31,598 nucleotides of DNA from an uncultured Bacteroidales bacterium (GTDB taxonomy: Bacteria; Bacteroidota; Bacteroidia; Bacteroidales; Paludibacteraceae): positions 1 through 31,598 of the forward strand of contig CALDPN010000034.1 of NCBI GenBank assembly GCA_937911235.1, given 5' to 3'. Below are positions 1 to 7,278 of the stretch, one piece after another. The translations under genes were made by a program, and so were the position numbers. The notes beneath the pieces are model-generated. The model was not told the origin of the DNA. It did no database searches and saw only the letters and a list, made by a program, of their open reading frames with translations. The number at the start of each line of letters is the position of its first letter. Position 1 is the stretch's first letter.

Positions 1-102
1 ATAAAAGCCGCAGAATGGGCCAATGAATACATTCTCGCCAATTTGGATTGTTCCACCATCCATAAAATAACAGCCATGATTCACAAATGTACCTTTGCCA
101 AA
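1..102 (-). other. hexapeptide acetyltransferase-like coding fragment joined in frame to dxs
   Basis: The last 34 codons of the dxs frame encode FGKGTFVNHGCYFMDGG followed by TIQIGENVFIGPFCGFY. This is the left-handed beta-helix repeat pattern of maltose/galactoside O-acetyltransferases (a hydrophobic residue every sixth position, with IGENVFIGP as the signature turn). The frame is uninterrupted across the join. The segment KGTFV (about 82-96) fits both families, so the exact breakpoint cannot be placed better than roughly 82-102. Either an assembly chimera or a real recombination could give this; I favour an assembly join because it lies at the extreme window edge. Confidence 0.7.
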
Positions 103-1509
103 GAGTTGCGCAGTGTACATTAGGTTTCTAAGTTCCATTTCGTTGAGTGGAGAGGCTATAGTAAGGTTTGGAATACATCTTAGGTATGAAATATCGAATG
201 CACCGTGGTGTGTAGGACCATCTGCGCCCACAAGACCTGCTCTATCAAGGCAAAGCACCATATTAAGGTTTTGCAGAGCCACGTCGTGAATAATTTGGTC
301 GTAGGCACGTTGCATAAACGAAGAATAAATATTGCAATAAGGCATTAAGCCTTCTTTTGCCATACCTGCCGAGAAAGTTACAGCATGTGCCTCTGCAATA
401 CCCACGTCGAACACTCTATCTGGCATTTCGCGCATCATAATGTTCATAGAACAGCCTGTTGGCATGGCTGGCGTAACGCCTACTATTTTTTCATTTTCTT
501 TTGCAAGGTCTAGAAGTGTTTCACCGAACACGTCTTGATAAAGCGAAGCACCATTACCTTTGCTCTCTATTCTCTCACCTGTTTCTGCGTTGAAAATGCC
601 TGGTGCGTGCCAAATAGTTGCAGAGTTTTCTGCTGGTGCATAGCCCTTGCCTTTCACGGTTTTAATGTGAAGCACGCGAGGACCTTCGAAGTTTTTAATA
701 TCGGTAAGCACCTTTACAAGTTGGTCGATATTGTGACCATCAAGTTGACCGAAGTATCTGATATTCAAGCCCTCAAAAATATTTGAACCACCTGTTAGAA
801 TAGACTTTAAGTGATTTCCTACCCTCACCATACGATTGCGAGTAGAGGTTTTCATTAGGCCTATTTTCTTTAAGAAGTGATATGTTCTAAAGCGCCATTT
901 ATTGTACCACGCAGAAGAAGTAATATCGGTAAGATATTCACTTAAGCCACCCACTGCATTGTCTATGGCCATATTGTTATCGTTGAGGATAACAAGTAGG
1001 TTGTTTGGGTTTACGCAAGCGTTATTTAAGCCTTCGAAAGCAAGACCACCAGTCATAGAACCGTCGCCAATTACTGCCACCACTTTTCTGTTTGTATCAA
1101 GTTTCTCGCTACCAATAGCCATACCCAAGGCAGCAGAAATAGAGTTTGAAGCATGACCTGCCACAAAGGCATCATACTCACTTTCTTTTGGAGAAGGAAA
1201 ACCAGAAAGACCTTTAAATTTTCTGTTTGTTGAAAATCTTTCACGTCTGCCTGTTAATATTTTATGTCCGTATGCTTGGTGACCCACATCCCACACGATG
1301 CGGTCTTCTGGAGTATCAAAAACATAATGTAATGCCACTGTAAGTTCTACCACTCCAAGACTAGAAGCCAAGTGTCCAGGATTGTTTGCAAGCTGTTCTA
1401 CAATAAACGTTCTAAGCTCCTGACACAATGGTTTAAGAAGCTTTTTATCTAGCTTTCTTAAGTCTGAAGGATAATTAATAGTGGATAATATTGGATATTT
1501 ATCTGCCAT
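1..1509 (-). CDS. dxs: 1-deoxy-D-xylulose-5-phosphate synthase, 3' end replaced or chimeric, runs off window
   Basis: DXS condenses pyruvate and glyceraldehyde 3-phosphate with thiamine diphosphate, the first step of the MEP isoprenoid pathway, in the cytosol. The frame opens at ATG 1509 (MADKYPILSTINYPSDLRKL) and stays open to base 1, 503 codons. Family landmarks are the early HLASSLGVVELTVALH segment, the thiamine-diphosphate motif GDGSMTGG ... NN, and the pyrimidine-domain stretch AGLVGADGPTHHGAFD. Up to about residue 469 it is a normal DXS. From about residue 470 (bases 102 to 1) the protein no longer matches DXS: where the family reads roughly KGTFVIRYPRG, this reads KGTFVNHGCYFMDGG, typical of sugar O-acetyltransferases. 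The C-terminal domain is therefore not present here. The gene is divergent from the OmpA-like gene. Confidence 0.93.
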   Translation of the reverse strand, partial: MADKYPILSTINYPSDLRKLDKKLLKPLCQELRTFIVEQLANNPGHLASSLGVVELTVALHYVFDTPEDRIVWDVGHQAYGHKILTGRRERFSTNRKFKGLSGFPSPKESEYDAFVAGHASNSISAALGMAIGSEKLDTNRKVVAVIGDGSMTGGLAFEGLNNACVNPNNLLVILNDNNMAIDNAVGGLSEYLTDITSSAWYNKWRFRTYHFLKKIGLMKTSTRNRMVRVGNHLKSILTGGSNIFEGLNIRYFGQLDGHNIDQLVKVLTDIKNFEGPRVLHIKTVKGKGYAPAENSATIWHAPGIFNAETGERIESKGNGASLYQDVFGETLLDLAKENEKIVGVTPAMPTGCSMNIMMREMPDRVFDVGIAEAHAVTFSAGMAKEGLMPYCNIYSSFMQRAYDQIIHDVALQNLNMVLCLDRAGLVGADGPTHHGAFDISYLRCIPNLTIASPLNEMELRNLMYTAQLFGKGTFVNHGCYFMDGGTIQIGENVFIGPFCGFY

Positions 1510-1526
1510 AAATTTACATTTGAGTA

Positions 1527-1534
1527 CAAAAATA
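1527..1534 (-). promoter_or_regulatory. putative dxs promoter -7 box
   Basis: On the minus strand the bases read TATTTTTG, matching the Bacteroidetes -7 consensus TAnnTTTG, 17 nt upstream of the dxs ATG. I see no clear -33 TTTG partner, so this is a moderate call. Confidence 0.5.
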
Positions 1535-1598
1535 CATAATAAATTCTTAAATAACATAAATTAGCATATTATTAATTGATATTTTTAGACTATTTTAC

Positions 1599-1606
1599 TA
1601 ACTTTG
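1599..1606 (+). promoter_or_regulatory. putative promoter of the OmpA-like gene and downstream run
   Basis: TAACTTTG matches the Bacteroidetes -7 box TAnnTTTG. A TTG at 1576-1578 lies 20 nt upstream and fits the -33 element. The distance to the preferred ATG at 1633 is 26 nt. This promoter also argues against the in-frame start further upstream at 1576, which would lie ahead of the transcript start. Confidence 0.6.
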
Positions 1607-1632
1607 TAAGTGGTAAAAAAGATATTTATAAA

Positions 1633-2598
1633 ATGAAAAAATTAATTTATTTATTCTGCGCAGGCATTTTAGCCTCATCTTGTGTAACACAAGCAAAATA
1701 TAATGAAGTATTAGATAGCGAAGCTAAACTTTATGAGCAAGCAAAAGAGTGCGATAAAGAACTTAACAAAGCAAATGCTAAAATATCAGATTTAGAGGCA
1801 CAAATAGCCAAACTAAGCAAAGAAAAAGAAACTATTGAAGAAGATACAACAAGACTTTCTCGTGAGCTTCAACGTGTGGTAGAAGATTGCAACAAAATGC
1901 AAGAACAAAACGCAAATCTTCTTGACAAACTTAAAGGCGCTTCTACTAAAAAAGAAATTCAAAATATGCTAGAAGAAATTCAGACATTACAAACTGAACT
2001 TATTCAACGCGAAGACGCACTTTTCAAAGCAGAGCGTGCACTTAAAGAAAAACAAGCAGAACTAGAAGATAGAAACGCAAAAATTACCGAACTAACAAAA
2101 CTTCTAGAAGAGCGCGACCAGTATCTAAACTCACTTAAAGACAAAGTAATGAAAGCCCTTGCTCCATTTGAATCAGAAGGTTTGAAAGTGAGCGAAAAAG
2201 GTGGCAAAGTATATGTGTCTATGGATGAAAAACTACTTTTCCAATCTGGTAGATGGGTGGTTGACAACAAAGGTGCCAATGCTATTAGAGAACTTTCTAA
2301 AGTACTTGCTACCACAAAAGACGTGGATATTGTGGTGGAAGGTCACACAGACAACGTGCCTTTCTCTGGCAACGGCAACATTGTAGACAACTGGGACTTA
2401 AGTGTGAAACGTGCCACTTCTATTGTGCGTATTCTTCTTGAAAACAAAGATATCGACCCTGCAAAAGTGAGTGCAAGCGGTAGAGGCGAATATTGCCCTG
2501 TGGAAACAGCCGACACAAAAGAAGCACGCAAAGCAAACCGCCGTATAGAGATTATCCTTACTCCAAACCTAGACGAGCTTCTAAAAATCTTTGAATAA
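1633..2598 (+). CDS. OmpA-family peptidoglycan-binding lipoprotein with long coiled coil
   Basis: A 321-residue protein that probably tethers the outer membrane to peptidoglycan. Residues 1-17 are a lipoprotein signal peptide with lipobox LASSC (Cys17). Residues ~25-170 are charged, heptad-rich coiled coil (repeated E/K/L runs). Residues ~185-315 are an OmpA/MotB C-terminal domain: VEGHTDNVPF (235-244), NWDLSVKRA with the conserved Asp255, and NRRIEI, whose arginines normally bind diaminopimelate. The start at 1633 is chosen because it begins the signal peptide; an in-frame initiator 19 codons upstream would bury it. The stop overlaps the next ATG by one base (TAATG), so translational coupling is likely. 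The coiled-coil spacer is unusually long compared with Pal-type proteins. Confidence 0.9.
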   Translation: MKKLIYLFCAGILASSCVTQAKYNEVLDSEAKLYEQAKECDKELNKANAKISDLEAQIAKLSKEKETIEEDTTRLSRELQRVVEDCNKMQEQNANLLDKLKGASTKKEIQNMLEEIQTLQTELIQREDALFKAERALKEKQAELEDRNAKITELTKLLEERDQYLNSLKDKVMKALAPFESEGLKVSEKGGKVYVSMDEKLLFQSGRWVVDNKGANAIRELSKVLATTKDVDIVVEGHTDNVPFSGNGNIVDNWDLSVKRATSIVRILLENKDIDPAKVSASGRGEYCPVETADTKEARKANRRIEIILTPNLDELLKIFE

Positions 2599-3518
2599 TG
2601 AATTTCAGAACAGAAGTACAGATAAAAAAGTCTGCCGAGAAGATTAATCACAACCAAAAGATTCTTCTTCTTGGTTCTTGCTTTGCCCAAAACATGCAAG
2701 TAAAATTTGCAGAAGGCGGGTTTGAAGCAATGCATCCGTTTGGAGCCATTTACAATCCGTATTCTGTGGCAAATTCATTTAAACTTATATTAGAAAAACA
2801 AGCGCCAAGTGCAGAAAGCCTGTTTTTCCAAAAAGACAAATGGAATAGTTATGCTTTTCATAGCAGTTATTCAAGTGCCGACAAAAACGAGGCGCTAAAC
2901 CTAATGAGCCAGGCAATTAACAAGGCAAACGAAATACTAAACTCAGAAAACCCTGTTATTGTAGTTACCCTTGGCACAAGTTGGGTGTATGAGCTAAACG
3001 AAACTGGCGAAATAGTAGCAAACTGCCATCACAGTGCAGCAAGTAGTTTCACTCGCAGAGCAATGGATGTGGAAGAAATAGTAAATATCCTTAAACCTAT
3101 CTGCTCGTTAGACAAACGCATAATATTCACCGTGAGCCCTGTGCGTCATCTTAAAGACGGAGCACACGAAAATCAACTTAGCAAAAGTAGACTTCTGCTT
3201 GCAATAGAAAAACTCGTATCACAGCACCCAAATTGTGAATATTTCCCTTCGTACGAAATTGTACTCGACGAACTTAGAGATTACAGATTTTTTGCAGAAG
3301 ATATGGCACACCCTACTGCTCTGGCTGTAGATTATATTTGGAAAAGATTTTCAGACGCATATTTTTCAGACAAAACTATTGATGGTATAAAAGAATACGA
3401 AAAAATCGTAAAAACAGAAAAACACAGACCATCAAACCCAGAGAGCGAGCAATATTTAGCACTGCTTGAAAAGGTAAAAAACGACAAAATAAATTGGACT
3501 AAAAAATATAAAATTTAA
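2598..3518 (+). CDS. GSCFA domain protein
   Basis: A 306-residue cytosolic-looking protein of the GSCFA family, named for the motif seen here at residues 26-30 within KILLLGSCFA. The family is related to SGNH/GDSL esterases and common in Bacteroidetes; its substrate is not established. Other family-like segments are PFGAIYNPYSV, VVTLGTSWVYE, FTVSPVRHLKDGA and DMAHPTALAVDYIW, the last carrying a candidate catalytic Asp-x-x-His. There is no signal peptide. It overlaps the upstream OmpA-like gene by one base and is followed after 3 bases by a membrane-protein gene, so it sits inside a polycistronic unit. Confidence 0.88.
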   Translation: MNFRTEVQIKKSAEKINHNQKILLLGSCFAQNMQVKFAEGGFEAMHPFGAIYNPYSVANSFKLILEKQAPSAESLFFQKDKWNSYAFHSSYSSADKNEALNLMSQAINKANEILNSENPVIVVTLGTSWVYELNETGEIVANCHHSAASSFTRRAMDVEEIVNILKPICSLDKRIIFTVSPVRHLKDGAHENQLSKSRLLLAIEKLVSQHPNCEYFPSYEIVLDELRDYRFFAEDMAHPTALAVDYIWKRFSDAYFSDKTIDGIKEYEKIVKTEKHRPSNPESEQYLALLEKVKNDKINWTKKYKI

Positions 3519-3521
3519 ACC

Positions 3522-4226
3522 GTGGAAAAGAAAAAAGAATCACCACTAGTGAGTTTGCTAGTGAGTATAGTAATACCAGCCATTATACTTTCAAAATTTA
3601 GCACCGAAGAATACCTTGGTATTCTCCCAGGCTTTTTAGTGGCACTTTCGCTACCTGTTGGCTATGCTATCTACAACCTTTTCGTTAGAAAAGAAACTGG
3701 TTTTATTGCCATCATAGGTTTTGTGAGTATATTCTTAACTGGTATTATCGGAGTATTTGAGTTTCCTACCGAGTGGCTTGCCGTGAAAGAAGCCGCAGTG
3801 CCACTACTTATAGGCATTGCAGTAATTGTGTCGCTAAAAACTCCATATCCAATTGTGAAAAAACTTCTTTTCAACGAAGAAATTTTAGACCTAAAACTTA
3901 TAGACGAAAAACTAGAAGAAAACAGCAATGCACCAGAGATGGACAAAGCCCTATTTAAAGCAACCTTTATGGTGGCAGGTTCTTTTCTACTTTCTGCATT
4001 TTTAAATTTCTTTTTAACCAAATATATAGTAGTGAGCCCAGCAGGCACAGCAGCCTTCAACGAAGAACTTGGCACACTTACAGCCATTAGTTACCCAGCA
4101 ATTGCACTGCCTAGCACCGCTGTTATGTTTGTGGCACTATACTATATATTCAAACAAATCACAAAACTTACAGGACTTTCGTTTGAAGAAATGATGTCTG
4201 AGAAATTGAAAGAAAAATCTAAATGA
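3522..4226 (+). CDS. VC0807-like / septation-protein-A-like integral membrane protein
   Basis: A 234-residue polytopic membrane protein starting with GTG. Hydrophobic segments lie near residues 8-25, 30-52, 60-80, 88-105, 145-165 and 188-210, and a charged cytosolic stretch (EEILDLKLIDEKLEEN) lies between. The pattern SIVIPAIILSKFS followed by TGIIGVFEF and EAAVPLLIGIAV recalls the VC0807 family, which is distantly similar to intracellular septation protein A. Its function is unknown. The GTG start is supported by the 3-base gap after the upstream stop and the absence of an ATG nearby. The last four bases overlap the murF-alr start (ATGA). Confidence 0.7.
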   Translation: MEKKKESPLVSLLVSIVIPAIILSKFSTEEYLGILPGFLVALSLPVGYAIYNLFVRKETGFIAIIGFVSIFLTGIIGVFEFPTEWLAVKEAAVPLLIGIAVIVSLKTPYPIVKKLLFNEEILDLKLIDEKLEENSNAPEMDKALFKATFMVAGSFLLSAFLNFFLTKYIVVSPAGTAAFNEELGTLTAISYPAIALPSTAVMFVALYYIFKQITKLTGLSFEEMMSEKLKEKSK

Positions 4227-6697
4227 GATACTCTGTAAACGAAATAAAAAACATATTAGATGCTAATAATTTTATTGTTAGCAAGTCTATTCTTAAACTG
4301 CCAGAATGCACAATTGAACACTGCCTCACCGATAGCAGACAAGTGTCTTTTATGGATACCACCCTATTTGTGGCATTGGAAACAAACACAGGTAGCGGTC
4401 ATAAATATGTGGAAGAACTATACAAACAAGGCGTAAAAAACTTTCTTATCTCTATTTGGGACAAAAAATACGAAAGTTTCAATGCCAATTTCTTCCTAGT
4501 GGACAACACACTGAAAGCACTGCAAGCACTAGCTATGTTTCACAGAGATAATTTTAAATCTCATGCAGAACTTTTCCGTTTCCCTATTATTGGCGTAACG
4601 GGTAGCAACGGCAAAACAATAGTGAAAGAATGGCTTTATCAACTACTTAAAGATAAGTTTAATTGTTGCCGTAGCCCAAAGAGTTACAACTCACAAATTG
4701 GGGTGCCACTTTCTGTGCTAAACTTAAACGAAAGTCACAACTTGGGCATTTTTGAAGCAGGTATTTCACAAACTGGCGAAATGGAACGCCTTGCCATGAT
4801 AATTAAACCAAAAATTGGTATTATCACAAATATTGGCAACGCACACAATGCTGGTTTTAAATCGCAGGAAGAAAAAATAGAAGAGAAAATCAAACTATTT
4901 TACGCTGCCGACACTGTTATTTGCCCTAGCAAATATGGCATTGAAAAATACTTTGAGAAAAAACTTACACAGCTTATCACTTGGGGTATAAACGACGAAA
5001 AAGCTGTGATAAATGTGAGCAAAACCACGGATGGCGCCACAAGCATATTAAAATTTGAGTACAACAACCGCAGCTACGAGTATAAAATACCATTTACCGA
5101 CGATGCTTCAATAGAAAACGCACTTAATGCTATTATATGCTGCGTATTCCTAAGCATTAGCGACCTAAACACCGAGGCACTTGAGCCTGTGGCAATGCGC
5201 TTGGAACTAAAACAAGGCATCAACAATTGTACTCTAATAAACGACTCATACAATTCAGACCTTGGCGGGCTTTCTATTGCTATGGATTTTCTAAATTCTC
5301 AAAGCAAAAACACTGGGCTTAGCAAAACACTGATTTTGTCTGATATTGCTCAAACAGGTGCCGACGACAAGAGTCTTTACACAGCAGTGGCAGACCTTAT
5401 AAAAGAAAAAGGAATAAACCGCTTTTTTGGCGTAGGCGAAATAAGCAACTATAAAAACCTGTTCCCAGAAGGAAGCACTTTCTACGAAAGAACAATAGAC
5501 CTTATCAACGCTCAACCTACCTTTATAAATGAGATTATCCTCATTAAAGGTGCCAGAAAATTTGAATTTGAGAAAATTACAAATTACCTATCTGCCAAGA
5601 GCCACGAAACCATAATGGAAGTGAACCTTTCGGCACTAGTAGATAATTTCAAACACTTAAGATCGTTTCTTAAACAAGACACCAAGGCTGTGGCTATGAT
5701 AAAAGCCGATGCGTATGGCTGTGGCGCACTTGCCGTGGGACAAACACTAAGCCACTACAACTGCGACTACTTTGGTGTGGCAGTGGCAGACGAAGGCGTG
5801 GAGCTAAGAAAAGCAGGCATTCAAACACCTGTTATTATTATGAATCCAGAGCTAAACACCTTCGATTTGCTTATAAAATATCGTCTTGAACCAGAAATTT
5901 ATAGTTTCAAGATACTAAAAAGCTTTGCCGAGTATACCGAAAGAGAAGGCATTAAAAACTTCCCTATTCACCTAAAAATAGATACTGGCATGCACCGTTT
6001 GGGCTTTGAACCTAAAGACATAGCAGAACTAATAGAGTTTTTAAAGAAACATAAAAGCTTGAAAGTAGAGTCTGCATTTTCTCACCTTGTGGCAGCCGAA
6101 GACAAAAACGAAGACGAGTTTACACTTAAACAAATAAATACCTTTAAAGCAGTTACCTACGAACTAGAAACTAAACTAAACACTAAATTTCTTCGTCATA
6201 TATTAAACACCTCTGGTGTGCAACGCTTCTCAGAGTATCAAATGGATATGGTGAGAATGGGTATTGGACTTTACGGCATAGGAATAGACAAAAACTCTCC
6301 TATTCGCCCTGTGGCAACACTTAAAACACGCATTCTGCAAATAAAACAGCTTACTGCAGAAGACACTGTGGGCTACAACAGAAGAGGTCGTCTAAACAAA
6401 AATTCCACAATAGCAGCTATTCCTATTGGCTATGCCGACGGTCTTAGCAGAGCATTTGGAAACGGTAATGGTTATGTAATGATAAACGGCAAACGCGCTC
6501 CATTTGTAGGCAATATCTGCATGGACGTGTGTATGATAGACATTACAGACATACCTAACGTAAACGAAGGCGATATGGTAACAGTGTTTGGCACCGAGCC
6601 AACCATTTCTCAGCTAGCAGAAAAGACAAACACTATTGCCTACGAAATTTTAACTAGTGTATCGAAACGCGTAAAACGAATATATTATCAAGAATGA
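4223..6697 (+). CDS. murF-alr: bifunctional UDP-MurNAc-tripeptide--D-Ala-D-Ala ligase / alanine racemase
   Basis: An 824-residue fusion joining two steps of peptidoglycan precursor synthesis in the cytosol: racemisation of L- to D-alanine and ATP-dependent addition of D-Ala-D-Ala to UDP-MurNAc-tripeptide. Residues ~1-450 are MurF, with the P-loop GVTGSNGKT (124-132), the central-domain IGIITNIGNAH and the later LINDSYNSD. Residues ~455-824 are alanine racemase: the PLP-lysine motif MIKADAYG (Lys494), KIDTGMHRLGF, MVRMGIGLYG, the second catalytic tyrosine in VGYNRRG (Tyr718), and GYADGL. Both active sites look intact. The fusion is usual for Bacteroidetes and would supply both activities in equal amounts. 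It overlaps both neighbours by four bases. Confidence 0.96.
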   Translation: MRYSVNEIKNILDANNFIVSKSILKLPECTIEHCLTDSRQVSFMDTTLFVALETNTGSGHKYVEELYKQGVKNFLISIWDKKYESFNANFFLVDNTLKALQALAMFHRDNFKSHAELFRFPIIGVTGSNGKTIVKEWLYQLLKDKFNCCRSPKSYNSQIGVPLSVLNLNESHNLGIFEAGISQTGEMERLAMIIKPKIGIITNIGNAHNAGFKSQEEKIEEKIKLFYAADTVICPSKYGIEKYFEKKLTQLITWGINDEKAVINVSKTTDGATSILKFEYNNRSYEYKIPFTDDASIENALNAIICCVFLSISDLNTEALEPVAMRLELKQGINNCTLINDSYNSDLGGLSIAMDFLNSQSKNTGLSKTLILSDIAQTGADDKSLYTAVADLIKEKGINRFFGVGEISNYKNLFPEGSTFYERTIDLINAQPTFINEIILIKGARKFEFEKITNYLSAKSHETIMEVNLSALVDNFKHLRSFLKQDTKAVAMIKADAYGCGALAVGQTLSHYNCDYFGVAVADEGVELRKAGIQTPVIIMNPELNTFDLLIKYRLEPEIYSFKILKSFAEYTEREGIKNFPIHLKIDTGMHRLGFEPKDIAELIEFLKKHKSLKVESAFSHLVAAEDKNEDEFTLKQINTFKAVTYELETKLNTKFLRHILNTSGVQRFSEYQMDMVRMGIGLYGIGIDKNSPIRPVATLKTRILQIKQLTAEDTVGYNRRGRLNKNSTIAAIPIGYADGLSRAFGNGNGYVMINGKRAPFVGNICMDVCMIDITDIPNVNEGDMVTVFGTEPTISQLAEKTNTIAYEILTSVSKRVKRIYYQE

Positions 6698-7278
6698 GAA
6701 ACATAATTATTTTATTGGCACTTGCCCTATTTACATCTTGCATTAAAGAACGTGATTTTCAGATGGAAGAAGGTTTGGTTTCTGAAGTAGCAAACCTAAA
6801 CGACCTGCAAATTTCTTACAGAATGCCATTGGGCTTTAAGGCTGTAAATCAAAGCTTTGTGGATTCTATTTCACAAATAAATTTGTATGCCAATCCGTTT
6901 GAAAGAATACTTACCAGACTCTATGTAGATACTGTTCTTAGCAATGCCAATGTGTCTATCTATGATATGCGCCACATACCAGCAGAAAAGACAGAAAACG
7001 AACTAGATTTTTACAAACAAAACTATAACGCCCAAAATTATTGGGACAAAGTGAGTAAAAGAAGATATAAATCTAACGAATTTCCACGTGTGGAAGAAAT
7101 TACTATGACAAACTCATACAAGACACTTATTCGTGTGATTTATTTCGACGACAAAAAGGCAAAATTCTGTGTAGATTATTATTTCCCTACAGAGTTTTAC
7201 GAAGATTTTATGCCATTTGTTCAATCTTCAATTGCCTCAACACAAAATAGTTATCAACTTATAATTTCACAAGAATGA
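6694..7278 (+). CDS. uncharacterised lipoprotein
   Basis: A 194-residue protein that I do not recognise. Residues 1-16 form a lipoprotein signal peptide (MRNIIILLALALFTSC, Cys16), so it is probably anchored in the inner or outer membrane. The mature part is mixed alpha/beta, rich in aromatic residues, with no cysteine cluster or obvious catalytic motif; the segment ISYRMPLGFKAV and the later KTLIRVIYFDDKKAKFCVDYYFP suggest a compact beta-containing fold. It overlaps murF-alr by four bases (ATGA) and its end overlaps the relA-like gene by four bases, so it is cotranscribed with both. No function is assigned. Confidence 0.8.
   Translation: MRNIIILLALALFTSCIKERDFQMEEGLVSEVANLNDLQISYRMPLGFKAVNQSFVDSISQINLYANPFERILTRLYVDTVLSNANVSIYDMRHIPAEKTENELDFYKQNYNAQNYWDKVSKRRYKSNEFPRVEEITMTNSYKTLIRVIYFDDKKAKFCVDYYFPTEFYEDFMPFVQSSIASTQNSYQLIISQE

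Noticed and set aside
1576..1632. In-frame N-terminal extension of the OmpA-like protein
   Set aside because: It would place 19 residues before a good lipoprotein signal peptide and lies over the predicted promoter; the ATG at 1633 is preferred.
2343..2735. Minus-strand open frame across the OmpA-like and GSCFA genes
   Set aside because: It is antisense to two well-supported genes and its translation has no recognisable domain.
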